A stretch of DNA of 26,547 bases from JBHYDC01 sp051861205 (GCA_051861205.1 JBHYDC010000030.1:1-26547); one strand, 5' to 3'. Counted from the first letter of the stretch, positions 17,378 to 25,214 are shown. A program made the numbers and translations. The notes: generated by a model from the sequence alone, not told the origin.

Positions 17378-18532
17378 TCAGGTTCGTCCAAGCCAGACGG
17401 ACAGCCTGTCGCAGGCTTCGTTCATCGCCGCTCCTGGACCGGCGAAGGAAAACCGAACAAAGCCGCTGCCCCGTGCAGTGTCGAAATCGGCACCCGGCGT
17501 CACCGCGACCCCCGCTTCCACAAGCATACGCCGCGCGAAATCCGCACTGTCGTTCGTGAGGCGCGTCACGTCGGCATAGAGGTAGAACGCGCCGTCGACG
17601 GGCAGGAAATCGGTGAAACCGATCCGAGGCAGGCGGTCCATCAGCAAGGCGCGGCTGGATGCGTATCCAGCTTTGATCATCTCCAGATCGTCCCCCGCGT
17701 CAAACGCGGCAATGGCGGCGCGCTGCGATAAGGTGGGCGCGGAGATGAACAGGCTCTGCGCGATACGTTCAATCGGGCGGATTAGAGTTTCTGGCAATAT
17801 CATCCAGCCGATACGCCAACCTGTCATGCAATAATACTTGGAGAAAGAGTTTATCAGCATGATGTCGTCGCTGAACTCCAGTGCCGTTGTTTCCTCTCCG
17901 GCATAGACAAGCCCGTGATAAATCTCGTCCATCACGAGGTTGATTTCCATGGACCGGCAAGCCGAGACGAGGTCTTTCAGGCCTTGCCGTGTCATCATGG
18001 TGCCGGAGGGATTGGCGGGGCTGGCGACGATGAGCCCCGCGAGCGGACCATCCGCCTCGGCGCGTTCCAGCATGGCGGGCGTCACTTGCCAGCGGGTCTC
18101 GGCGGTCGTCGGCAGTTCCACGGGCACAAGGCCGAGCGCTGAGAGAATGTTGCGGTAGGCGGGATAGCCCGGCGCCGGCAACCCCACCCGGTCCCCAACA
18201 TCGAACAGGGCGAGGAAGGCGAGATTGAACCCGCCGGACGAGCCGGGCGTGACCGCCACGCGGTCCGGCGAAATTTCTACGCCGTAGCGGTCCGCATAGT
18301 GACGCGCGATCCGCCGCCGCAGTTCGGGCAGGCCCAGCGCTTCGGTATAGCCGATCCGGCCCTCGGCCAGCGCCGCCGCAGCCGCCGCGCGCACGGCGGC
18401 CGGAGCCGGAGCGCCGGGTTCGCCGACTTCCATGTGAATGATATCGCGGCCTTCCCGTTCAAACCGGTTGGCCGCCGCCAAGACGTCGAGAGCAATGAAC
18501 GGCGCCACGGCGCTGCGCTTGGACGGGTGCAC
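17378..18532 (-). CDS. Class I/II PLP-dependent aminotransferase (AspC-like)
   Basis: A fold-type I pyridoxal-phosphate aminotransferase of 384 residues, cytoplasmic. Cofactor residues are visible: SPANPSGT with N174, MDEIYHGL with D202, NSFSKYYCMTGWRIGW with the Schiff-base lysine K232, and FVRFSFAG holding the carboxylate-binding arginine near residue 363. It belongs to the aspartate/aromatic/alanine group, but the sequence alone does not fix the substrate. The start is GTG at 18532, with GAGGAG eight bases before it. It converges on rne. The 206 bases upstream, before the VOC remnant, hold only that operon's terminator. Confidence 0.9.
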   Translation of the reverse strand: MHPSKRSAVAPFIALDVLAAANRFEREGRDIIHMEVGEPGAPAPAAVRAAAAAALAEGRIGYTEALGLPELRRRIARHYADRYGVEISPDRVAVTPGSSGGFNLAFLALFDVGDRVGLPAPGYPAYRNILSALGLVPVELPTTAETRWQVTPAMLERAEADGPLAGLIVASPANPSGTMMTRQGLKDLVSACRSMEINLVMDEIYHGLVYAGEETTALEFSDDIMLINSFSKYYCMTGWRIGWMILPETLIRPIERIAQSLFISAPTLSQRAAIAAFDAGDDLEMIKAGYASSRALLMDRLPRIGFTDFLPVDGAFYLYADVTRLTNDSADFARRMLVEAGVAVTPGADFDTARGSGFVRFSFAGPGAAMNEACDRLSVWLGRT

Positions 18533-18682
18533 GATCAGGTCTCCTCACGCGAGGCGCGGCTCATGCAATCACGCTGTAACGCCCGCGGCGCGTTTCTACC
18601 ACCCTACCCCACCTGAAAATCAAGTCTTCGGCGCCGACTGTTGGTGGCCTCGAACGCCTTCAATGCTGGCGCGGGGACAATG

Positions 18683-18727
18683 CAAAACGTGGCAATGCCC
18701 TCCGATCTTGCGTTCGAAGGGCATTGC
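18683..18727 (-). terminator. Terminator of the minus-strand accessory operon
   Basis: GCAATGCCCT (18692-18701) pairs with AGGGCATTGC (18718-18727) around a 16-base loop. Reading the minus strand, the stem is followed within a few bases by TTTT (18687-18684). It lies 11 bases past the stop codon of the VOC gene, as expected for the end of that operon. Confidence 0.75.
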
Positions 18728-18738
18728 TCAGCTTTTGA

Positions 18739-19139
18739 TCAAACCTCGCAGTTCACCATCCATTGTGCGCCGTAAGCGTCCACAAGCATGCCAAATTCAG
18801 CGCCCCACGGCTGCCGCCCGAAAGGAACGGTCACGTTTCCACCGGCCGATAACAATCGAAAAACCCTGGCGGCTTCGTCCAGATTGTCCGACTCGACCAA
18901 GATCGCAGCCCCTTTCATCGGTTCCGCGTCATCATTGTCGGAGGCGTAAAATCGCACATATGGCCATCGAACTGTGCATGCATGATTTTGCCAAGCAGGG
19001 CTGGGTTTCGCACTGGCAAACCACGGTCGCCGTATCGGATAATTTCCACGGTCCGTCCAAGCCCACAGCGTTCGTAAAACGCGAGAGCCGGTTCGCAATT
19101 TGCCACGAAGAAAAGATACGGCGACGTGCTGATCGTCAT
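18739..19139 (-). pseudogene. VOC/PhnB-like glyoxalase-fold gene, frameshifted
   Basis: The two halves of a VOC-superfamily (PhnB/YjdN-like) protein lie in different frames. The N-terminal part starts at ATG 19139 (MTISTSPYLFFVANCEPALA to KIMHAQFDG). The C-terminal part (RFYASDNDDAEP to GMLVDAYGAQWMVNCEV) follows in another frame to 18739. Adding one C to the GGCC at 18962-18965 joins them as FDGPYVRFYASDND and gives an intact protein of about 133 residues, the normal family length. Either the gene is recently broken or the sequence has a one-base error. Its ATG overlaps the DUF1761 stop codon (ATGA), so it was translationally coupled. Substrate unknown. Confidence 0.82.
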
Positions 19140-19600
19140 CGGGCACGCTCCACCATGGCAGACGTTCCAGCAACGGCTTTCGGTTTCATAACACCGATGA
19201 TTGTGCCCATCACGGCGGTAACCACCAACCAATCGGCGGCGGTGAACAGCCAAACGGAAGCCGGAACGCGGGCCCAAAGCGGATAAAACGCCGTCACCGG
19301 AATGACCACGCACAACCACACCAGCGCAGCAGCCATCAGGCCTGCTCGCCAGCTAGTTCCCGCCGGATTCAAAACACGGAAAGCGGATGTCAATACGGCA
19401 ATTGCGAAAGCCAAGGGCGCCTTCGAAATCAGCGTAAGCAACGCGGTCAGAGGGATAGTAGCCTGCTCTTCCGGTGTCGGAACGATAGCGGACAGAACGG
19501 CCCACTGCTGCCCAAACACAGGGCCATACCAGAGAAGACCAACCACGAATCCTGCAACCGTTGCGACTGTAACCGCGCTATAGCGTATGGAAATACTCAT
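19136..19600 (-). CDS. DUF1761 membrane protein
   Basis: A 154-residue inner-membrane protein with four predicted helices (about 8-27, 55-75, 90-112 and 120-142) and an early GLLWYGPVFG motif typical of DUF1761. The function of the family is not known. I chose the ATG at 19600. A TTG at 19615 is in frame, but the methionine at 19600 begins a conventional MSISIRYSAV start with GGAG upstream. It lies 26 bases after the YdhR-like gene and overlaps the VOC start by the ATGA arrangement, so the three form one operon. Confidence 0.82.
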   Translation of the reverse strand: MSISIRYSAVTVATVAGFVVGLLWYGPVFGQQWAVLSAIVPTPEEQATIPLTALLTLISKAPLAFAIAVLTSAFRVLNPAGTSWRAGLMAAALVWLCVVIPVTAFYPLWARVPASVWLFTAADWLVVTAVMGTIIGVMKPKAVAGTSAMVERAR

Positions 19601-19626
19601 CAGCACATGCTCCAAGTCTTTAAGGT

Positions 19627-19935
19627 TCAGCGGTAGTGGACCGAGTTCATGTCGCGGCTGGCTTCCTCGGTGGCGGCACCGTCGAAAATGCGCGTTGTTA
19701 ATGCAGCGCCAAGCTTTGCCGCTTCGCGCGGGAAATACTTGTGGGCAAACTTGCGGGCGTTATCGAGCGAATCAAACTCGTAGATCCTCCCAAGCGAGTT
19801 GTTGCCTGCGCCGCTGAGCCACGTCTTGTTCACGAGGCCGGGCTGAGCCTTGAGGACCGGATTCAACATCTGCCAAGGTGCCTGATCGAACGGAACGGAA
19901 ACCTGCAATTCGGTATAGACAAATGCTTTGGACAT
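19627..19935 (-). CDS. YdhR-like small protein (dimeric alpha-beta barrel type)
   Basis: A 102-residue soluble protein. PFDQAPWQMLNPVLKAQPGLVNKTWLSG, followed by YEFDSLDNARKFAHKYFP, resembles YdhR and related proteins with the ABM-type ferredoxin-like fold, some of which are annotated as putative monooxygenases. No catalytic residue can be named with confidence, so the reaction is unknown. An AAAGGAG site six to seven bases before the ATG makes the start secure. It is the first gene of the operon divergent from the TetR gene, directly downstream of the operator cluster, so it is the most likely target of that repressor. Confidence 0.72.
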   Translation of the reverse strand: MSKAFVYTELQVSVPFDQAPWQMLNPVLKAQPGLVNKTWLSGAGNNSLGRIYEFDSLDNARKFAHKYFPREAAKLGAALTTRIFDGAATEEASRDMNSVHYR

Positions 19936-19991
19936 GACCCACTCCTTTGGGGAGATTGCCGCAACGATGCGTTGGCGGTCGCGATCGTGAC

Positions 19992-20005
19992 ATTACGATC
20001 GTTAC
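19992..20005. promoter_or_regulatory. TetR operator-like site 1
   Basis: ATTACG-AT-CGTTAC, an imperfect palindrome sharing its core with sites 2 and 3. Its centre is 26 bp from that of site 2. It lies close to the expected transcription start of the minus-strand operon. Confidence 0.5.
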
Positions 20006-20011
20006 GTGGTA

Positions 20012-20039
20012 AGTTTCATGACGATCGTTATGTTGTCAA
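20012..20039 (-). promoter_or_regulatory. Possible promoter of the YdhR-DUF1761-VOC operon
   Basis: On the minus strand a perfect -35 TTGACA (20039-20034) is followed after 16 bases by GAAACT (20017-20012), a three-of-six -10. Operator-like site 2 fills the spacer exactly, the classic place for TetR-type repression. The -10 is weak, so the exact promoter is unproven. Confidence 0.45.
20018..20031. promoter_or_regulatory. TetR operator-like site 2
   Basis: ATGACG-AT-CGTTAT, one mismatch from a perfect palindrome. Its right half joins the 11-bp-arm dyad CGTTATGTTGT / ACAACATAACG (20026-20036 with 20042-20052) that links sites 2 and 3. Confidence 0.6.
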
Positions 20040-20046
20040 TCACAAC

Positions 20047-20060
20047 ATAACGTCCGTTAT
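20047..20060. promoter_or_regulatory. TetR operator-like site 3
   Basis: ATAACG-TC-CGTTAT is a perfect palindrome 14 bases before the tetR-family ATG, placed to control the regulator's own gene. Its centre is 29 bp from that of site 2. Confidence 0.65.
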
Positions 20061-20074
20061 TTTTTGAGGGGCCA

Positions 20075-20707
20075 ATGCCGCATAAACCGGGTCAAAAAGA
20101 GGAAAGCCGCGCGCGCATTTTGGCCGGCGCGGGGCGCGGATTCCGGCGGCAAGGCTATAGCGGCCTTGGCGTCGACGGGCTTGCGAAAGAAGCCGGCGTC
20201 ACGTCCGGCGCGTTCTACGTTCATTTTCCATCGAAGGCCGACGCGTTTAAAGCGGCGGTCGTTCAGGGATTGCGTGATCTTCGCGCTGGCGTGGACTATG
20301 TTCGCGCGGCGGCGGGGCGGGCTTGGCAGTTCGCTTTCGTAGAATTCTACCTGACACAGCGGCGCACCTGCGACATCGAGGAAAGTTGCGCCGCCCAATC
20401 CCTTTCGGGTGATGTGGAGCGGGCTGACGACGAAACGCGCGCGGCCTACACAAGGGAGCTTCGTCAGATCTTCGAAACAATGTCATCGCCTGGAAACGAC
20501 GCGGAGCGCGCGCAGGCCATTGCGCTCCTCTCGCTCGTCGTCGGCGGGGTGACATTGGCGCGCGCGACCAACGACGCCGCACTCAGCGACGAGATAGCCG
20601 CTGCCATCCGGGCAGCAGCGCGGCGTCTGATCGATCCGGAACTCGGCGCGGCGCGAGCCCCTGATCGCGGAGGTATCGACGGCGGTGCATCGCGTCCGGA
20701 TTTGTAA
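20075..20707 (+). CDS. TetR/AcrR-family transcriptional regulator
   Basis: A 210-residue regulator. The N-terminal helix-turn-helix (about 12-58) shows RARILAGAGRGFRRQGYSGLGVDGLAKEAGVTSGAFYVHFPSKADAF, the standard TetR DNA-binding pattern. The C-terminal part is an all-helical ligand and dimer domain with no recognisable ligand signature. It contains two cysteines about ten residues apart (RTCDIEESCAAQ), a feature shared by some TetR subfamilies. The ATG at 20075 follows GAGGG. It is divergent from the YdhR-like operon with three operator-like palindromes between, so it probably represses both itself and that operon. The inducer is unknown. Confidence 0.92.
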   Translation: MPHKPGQKEESRARILAGAGRGFRRQGYSGLGVDGLAKEAGVTSGAFYVHFPSKADAFKAAVVQGLRDLRAGVDYVRAAAGRAWQFAFVEFYLTQRRTCDIEESCAAQSLSGDVERADDETRAAYTRELRQIFETMSSPGNDAERAQAIALLSLVVGGVTLARATNDAALSDEIAAAIRAAARRLIDPELGAARAPDRGGIDGGASRPDL

Positions 20708-20783
20708 GCACGTTGTTGGATAAGCCGACTTTGCACGGATATTCGGGCCGATACTGAAAAGGCACGACCGACGGAGGTGGATA

Positions 20784-22157
20784 ATGGCAGCTAGGCCGAG
20801 CCGGATTTTGATTGCCGCCATCACGGCGCTCGCAGTGGCCGCAAGCAGCGTGATGCCCGCCTTTTCGCAAGCCGGCCGCCGCATCAGCCTTCTGCGTGAC
20901 GCGGAAGCGGAAACCCTGATCCGCGATTATGTCCGGCCGATCCTGAAAGCCGCCGGCCTTGGCGGGGCGGCTATCGAGATCAAAATCGTTTCCGACCCGA
21001 CCTTCAACGCCTTTGTGGCCGACGGCCGGCACATCTTCATTCATGCCGGCGTGATCATGGATACGAACACGCCGAATGAACTCATCGGTGTGCTTGCCCA
21101 CGAAACCGGGCACCTTGCGGGCAACCACCTCGCTCGCATGCGTGAGGCTATTGTTCGCGCGCAGATACTTTCCGCGATCGCCATGATCGGCGGTGCGGCG
21201 GCGGCCGTGGCCGGCGGCATGTCCGGCACGCCCGGCGCCGCGCAGGGCGGCATGGCGGCGGCGGCCGGCGGCGCGCAGATCGGTGCCCGCGGCCTCCTCG
21301 CCTATCAGCGCGGCGAAGAAAGCTCCGCCGACCGCGCCGCCATCACCTATCTCGACAAAACCGGACAATCCGCCAAGGGCATGGTGAACGTGTTCGCGCG
21401 CCTCGCAGACCAACAGCTCTTTTCCGCTTCGATCTCAGACCCTTACGCCATCAGCCACCCAATGGCGGCGGACCGTCTGGCGCAGATCCAGGAGCTGGCC
21501 GAAAAGAGCAAGAACTACGGCAAAGTTGACGACCCCGCCCTCCAAGCCAGGCACGATCTCGTTCGCGCGAAGTTTGTGGCCTTTACCTCGTCGCCCCAGA
21601 AAACCGCCAGAGCCTATCCCGATACAGATGACAGCTTGGCCGCCGGCTATGCGCGCGCGATCGTCGCTTATCGCTATGGCGATCCGAAAAGCGCCGTCGC
21701 GCGCGTCGACGAATTGATCGCGGCAATGCCGAAGAACCCCTATTTATGGGAGCTGAAGGGGCAGATCCTGCTCGAAACCGGATCGCCGAAGGCAGCCATC
21801 GAGCCCCTTCGCAAAGCCGTCGCGCTTGCCCCTAAAGAGGGCCTGATCCGGGCGATGCTGGGTCACGCTTTGGTGGCCAGCGACGACGACCGGCTGCTCG
21901 CCGAAGCGGTGAAGGAGCTGACCAAAGGCATTGGCGACGATCCAGACCAGCCGATCGGTTACCGGCAACTTGCCATCGCCTATGCGCGCCAAGGCAACAT
22001 CGCAATGGCCGATCTCGCCACCGCGCAAGGTGCTTTCGCAGGCGGCGACATTCAAGCAGCCAAGCAATATGCGACGCGCGCTCAAGCCAATTTGAAAATG
22101 GGATCCCCGGCCTGGCTTCGCGCCGATGACATCGTGACGTATAAGAAGCCGAGATAA
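20784..22157 (+). CDS. M48 metalloprotease with TPR repeats (BepA-like)
   Basis: A periplasmic zinc protease of 457 residues. A signal peptide (about 1-29) precedes an M48 domain with HETGH (106-110) and the third ligand in ESSAD (E179). HPMAADRL carries the histidine that gates the active site in BepA. TPR helices occupy about 285-440. E. coli BepA helps assemble or degrades stalled outer-membrane proteins such as LptD, so outer-membrane quality control is the inferred role. A glycine/alanine/methionine-rich loop (about 137-165) between HETGH and ESSAD is likely membrane- or lid-associated. GGAGG precedes the ATG. The DsbA-like gene follows after 30 bases, probably in one operon. Confidence 0.93.
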   Translation: MAARPSRILIAAITALAVAASSVMPAFSQAGRRISLLRDAEAETLIRDYVRPILKAAGLGGAAIEIKIVSDPTFNAFVADGRHIFIHAGVIMDTNTPNELIGVLAHETGHLAGNHLARMREAIVRAQILSAIAMIGGAAAAVAGGMSGTPGAAQGGMAAAAGGAQIGARGLLAYQRGEESSADRAAITYLDKTGQSAKGMVNVFARLADQQLFSASISDPYAISHPMAADRLAQIQELAEKSKNYGKVDDPALQARHDLVRAKFVAFTSSPQKTARAYPDTDDSLAAGYARAIVAYRYGDPKSAVARVDELIAAMPKNPYLWELKGQILLETGSPKAAIEPLRKAVALAPKEGLIRAMLGHALVASDDDRLLAEAVKELTKGIGDDPDQPIGYRQLAIAYARQGNIAMADLATAQGAFAGGDIQAAKQYATRAQANLKMGSPAWLRADDIVTYKKPR

Positions 22158-22187
22158 CGAGCCCTTTTGATCGGAGACGCAAAGACC

Positions 22188-22949
22188 ATGACCACGCTCA
22201 TCCGCCTCGCGGTTGCCACGCTCGCCGCTGCGTTCGTGTTCATGGCTCCGGTGCAGGGCGCGGAACTGACGGCGGACGAGAAGAGCGCAATCGAAAGCGT
22301 GGTTAGGGATTATATTCTCAACAATCCGGAGATTGTCCAAGAAGCGTTGGTTGCGCTGGAAAAGAAGAAGCAGGATCAAGAGTCCGCTGCCGCCAAGGCG
22401 GCCATCACCGAAATGCGGGACCTGATCTACTCCTCCAAGCGTCAGGCCGTGCTCGGCGATCCGTCGGCGCCGATTACGCTGGTCGAGTTCTTCGATTACA
22501 ACTGCGGCTATTGCAAGCGAGCCCTTAGCGACACGATTGCGATGCTGGACGCGGATAAAGACGTGAAGATCGTGATGAAGGAGTTCCCGATCCTTGGGCC
22601 GGGATCGGTGGAAGCCGCAAGGGTGGCCATTGCCGTTCAACTGCTCGCGCCCGATCGCTACTTCGATTTCCACAAAACCCTCCTGACTGAGAAGGGTCAG
22701 GCCGACGGCAAGCGAGCGCTGGCGGCGGTCAAAGAGATTGGGTTGGATCCGGCCGCTGTGCGGGCGAAAATGGAAGATCCTGAGGTGAACGCGACGTTGA
22801 ATGAAGTCTATGGAATCGCGCAGCGCCTTGGGCTCACGGGAACACCAACCTATGTTCTCGCCGACGAGGTGGTGTTTGGCGCGGTTGGCGTGGATGAACT
22901 ACGAGCCAAAATCGCGGCCGTGCGCGAATGCGGCAAGGTAACCTGCTGA
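22188..22949 (+). CDS. DsbA-family (ScsC-like) thiol oxidoreductase
   Basis: A periplasmic thioredoxin-fold protein of 253 residues. A signal peptide (about 1-24, cleavage after QGA) precedes an N-terminal helical extension (about 28-85) resembling the oligomerisation segment of ScsC. The thioredoxin domain has C106-G-Y-C109 and cis-proline P220 in TGTPTYV. Two extra cysteines end the protein (C248 and C253). It could act as a disulfide oxidase or isomerase; the family does not settle which. A TTG at 22167 is in frame, but the ATG at 22188 gives a clean signal peptide and follows GGAG. It shares an operon with the M48 protease and converges on the next gene with only seven bases between stops. 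Confidence 0.9.
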   Translation: MTTLIRLAVATLAAAFVFMAPVQGAELTADEKSAIESVVRDYILNNPEIVQEALVALEKKKQDQESAAAKAAITEMRDLIYSSKRQAVLGDPSAPITLVEFFDYNCGYCKRALSDTIAMLDADKDVKIVMKEFPILGPGSVEAARVAIAVQLLAPDRYFDFHKTLLTEKGQADGKRALAAVKEIGLDPAAVRAKMEDPEVNATLNEVYGIAQRLGLTGTPTYVLADEVVFGAVGVDELRAKIAAVRECGKVTC

Positions 22950-22956
22950 AAAACAG

Positions 22957-23814
22957 TCACAAACGCGCCAAATTCCGGCTTAAACGCCATGCGATCAGCG
23001 GTTTGCGCCAGCGTACGATTTCAACAGGTGCACCGAAGGGGTTCGCCGGTTCGAGCCTCTTGAGATAGGGCTCCACGAAGGCAAGGCCGATAAAAGCGGG
23101 TTTGGCGCGCGCGTCCATCTCAGGAATGGCGGCTAAAGCACGATCCAGGTGGTGGCGGGCATGCTCGCGCAACTCCGCCAACGCCGACCGCAGCGCTGGC
23201 GTATCGGAAAGATCGCGCACATCCTCCGGGCGGACACCGTGACGCGATAGGACGTCGTTCGGGATAAACACCTGATTGCGGCGGGCGTGAAAGGGAAGCG
23301 CCCGCATCAGACCGGTCATTGCATAGGCAACGCCGGCGTGCCCGGCAGCATCCGCCGACTTGGGGTCCTCCCCATCACAGAGAATGATCGCGGCCGCTTG
23401 GATCAAGATCGACGCGGTTTCGCCGGCATATCCCTCCAGATCCAGGAGCGTCGGCATCGGGTCGTCATAGAGATCGAACCGGCGAGCCTCGATCAGGTTC
23501 AAAAAGCCCTGAAGCGGCAGGGAGAAGCGCTTCAACGTGTCAAGCAAGGCGTCGGCAACGGGGTGCCCGGAGGCATCACGGTTCTGGGTTTGCGACAGCG
23601 TATCGGCCCACCATTGCAGGCGAATTTCACCCAGCGGAGGCTCGCGGACGACATCACGAATCCGCCCGATCTCGTAGGAAAACGCGGCGAGCGCCAGAAC
23701 ATGCCGACGACGATCCTCCGGGACGAACAAAGCCGCCAGCCATCGGTCCGGATCGCTTTCCCGAACGAGCGCTTCGCAGGTGTCGTAGGCGGCCTCCAAA
23801 TGAGTCCGCGTCAT
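22957..23814 (-). CDS. NDUFAF6-like protein (squalene/phytoene synthase fold)
   Basis: A 285-residue protein of the squalene/phytoene synthase family. The positions where true synthases carry Asp-rich DDxxD motifs read FSYEIGRIRDVV and show no such motif. The pattern instead matches the mitochondrial complex I assembly factor NDUFAF6: AFxxEixxxrD, an MRxQxW-like RLQWW, YAxxTxSxL-like YAGETASIL, LRALPFHARRNQVFIP-type and HGVxxED. A role in respiratory complex I assembly is therefore inferred and carotenoid or hopanoid synthesis is unlikely. Its ATG overlaps the stop codon of the NDUFAF3-like gene by one base (TGATG), so the pair is translationally coupled. Confidence 0.85.
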   Translation of the reverse strand: MTRTHLEAAYDTCEALVRESDPDRWLAALFVPEDRRRHVLALAAFSYEIGRIRDVVREPPLGEIRLQWWADTLSQTQNRDASGHPVADALLDTLKRFSLPLQGFLNLIEARRFDLYDDPMPTLLDLEGYAGETASILIQAAAIILCDGEDPKSADAAGHAGVAYAMTGLMRALPFHARRNQVFIPNDVLSRHGVRPEDVRDLSDTPALRSALAELREHARHHLDRALAAIPEMDARAKPAFIGLAFVEPYLKRLEPANPFGAPVEIVRWRKPLIAWRLSRNLARL

Positions 23815-24224
23815 CAGTTCACCGCCAGAAGCGCGGCGGCGACCGATCGATTTTCGCCAAGCATGATGTTGTAGGTCCGAATGACGGCCCCCGTGGACAT
23901 CACATCCAGGCGTGAGCCGCGCTCGTGAATCGCTGCCTTCAAGACGGGGGAAAGCGGAACCAGATCCCGCCCGGTTCCCACCAACAAAACCTCGAACTCT
24001 TCCTCATGATCGAGAAGGCGGGCGATGCTATCCGCCGTGATTTCGTTCGGCGTTTCAACGGACCAGCCGTAAATCCCGGAAGGCATACACAGGATCGACC
24101 CGCGATGCGACATGCCGGCAAACCTAAAGCCGCCGTTACCGTAAGCATCGATCGGAGCGCGGCCGGGGTAGTGCTGCAAGCGCATCACGATCCCATGAGA
24201 CCCGCGCGGCTCGAACAGCTTCAT
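23814..24224 (-). CDS. Mth938-domain (NDUFAF3-like, DUF498) protein
   Basis: A 136-residue soluble protein of the Mth938/DUF498 family, which includes the human complex I assembly factor NDUFAF3. Matching features are IDAYGNGGFRFAG, the central ITADSIARLL, EVLLVGTGRDLVPL, a late MSTGAVIRTYNIMLGENR and an AAALLAV end. The frame is open further upstream into secF, but the ATG at 24224, with GGAG eight bases before it, gives the family's normal start. It begins 16 bases after the secF stop and overlaps the NDUFAF6-like start. No catalytic residue is known for the family. Confidence 0.88.
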   Translation of the reverse strand: MKLFEPRGSHGIVMRLQHYPGRAPIDAYGNGGFRFAGMSHRGSILCMPSGIYGWSVETPNEITADSIARLLDHEEEFEVLLVGTGRDLVPLSPVLKAAIHERGSRLDVMSTGAVIRTYNIMLGENRSVAAALLAVN

Positions 24225-24240
24225 CACCGTTACTCCAGCC

Positions 24241-25194
24241 TCAACCCCCCGTAGGAGCCGCTTCTTCGGTCTCACCTTCCGCCGACGTATCGTCGTCGCC
24301 GGCAAGCTGAGGATCGAGGAAGATCAGGACCGGTGCGGCAATGAAGATCGACGAATAGGTTCCCACCAGCACGCCGAACAGCATTGCGAAGGTGAACGAC
24401 CGGATTACCTCGCCACCGAAGATATAGAGCGCCGTCAGCGCGATCAAAGTGGTCAGCGCGGTATTCGTGGTGCGAGTCAGCGTCTGATTGATGGCCAAGT
24501 CAAGCATCGTGACAAGATGCATCCGCTTGTATTTTCGGCGCATCTCACGAATGCGGTCATAAACGACGACGGTATCATTCAAGGAGTAGCCTATAATCGT
24601 CAAGATCGCCGCAATGGATGACAGGTTGAACTCAAGCTGCAGGGCGGCAAATAGACCGATCGTGAGCACGATATCATGCAAAGTGGCGATCACAGCACCC
24701 AGCGAATACTGCCACTCGAACCGGAACCAGACATAGACCATGATACAGGCCAGCGCGAGCAGAACGCCGATGATCCCGTTCTGGGCAAGCTCGCCCGACA
24801 CGCGCGGGCCGACAAATTCGATACGGCGATAATCGACGCTATCACCGAAGGCCGTCTTCACGTTTTCGATAATGCCCTGCTGCGCCTCGTCGCCGCCTTC
24901 CTGGCGGACAATGCGGATCAGAACGTCGGTCGGATCGCCAAACTCCTGAACCTGAACCTCGCCAAGGCCCAGACCGTTCATTTTTTCTCGGATCGCACCA
25001 AGATCGGCAGGGCCGGACTTCGTCTGAATCTCGATCAGCGTGCCGCCCTGGAAGTCGATGCCGGTGTTCATGCCGAAGCTGAAAAAGGCCAGAAAGCACA
25101 GAACGGACAGGATCCCTGATAACGGAAATGTATACTTCCGCCACTTCATGAAAGGGATCCGGGTATCGTCCGGGAACAGTCGCAACAGGCGCAT
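24241..25194 (-). CDS. secF: Protein translocase subunit SecF
   Basis: SecF works with SecD to pull proteins through SecYEG from the periplasmic side, using the proton motive force. The 317-residue product has six predicted membrane helices and a periplasmic P1 region after the first one. Family signatures are GIDFQGGTLIEI (about residues 45-56), the helix-4 region IGYSLNDTVVVYDRIRE and TRTTNTALTTL. The C-terminal tail is acidic and cytoplasmic. GAGGATA precedes the ATG. It follows secD by 20 bases and precedes the NDUFAF3-like gene by 16, all in one operon. Confidence 0.96.
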   Translation of the reverse strand: MRLLRLFPDDTRIPFMKWRKYTFPLSGILSVLCFLAFFSFGMNTGIDFQGGTLIEIQTKSGPADLGAIREKMNGLGLGEVQVQEFGDPTDVLIRIVRQEGGDEAQQGIIENVKTAFGDSVDYRRIEFVGPRVSGELAQNGIIGVLLALACIMVYVWFRFEWQYSLGAVIATLHDIVLTIGLFAALQLEFNLSSIAAILTIIGYSLNDTVVVYDRIREMRRKYKRMHLVTMLDLAINQTLTRTTNTALTTLIALTALYIFGGEVIRSFTFAMLFGVLVGTYSSIFIAAPVLIFLDPQLAGDDDTSAEGETEEAAPTGG

Positions 25195-25214
25195 GACGGT
25201 ATCCTCGTCCCGGC

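Noticed and set aside
22957..23814. Carotenoid or hopanoid biosynthesis gene
   Set aside because: The catalytic Asp-rich motifs are absent, no other isoprenoid gene is nearby, and the pattern matches NDUFAF6.
23814..24305. Longer start for the Mth938-like gene at 24305
   Set aside because: It would overlap secF by 65 bases with a basic, non-conserved leader; the ATG at 24224 has a good ribosome site and the family's start.
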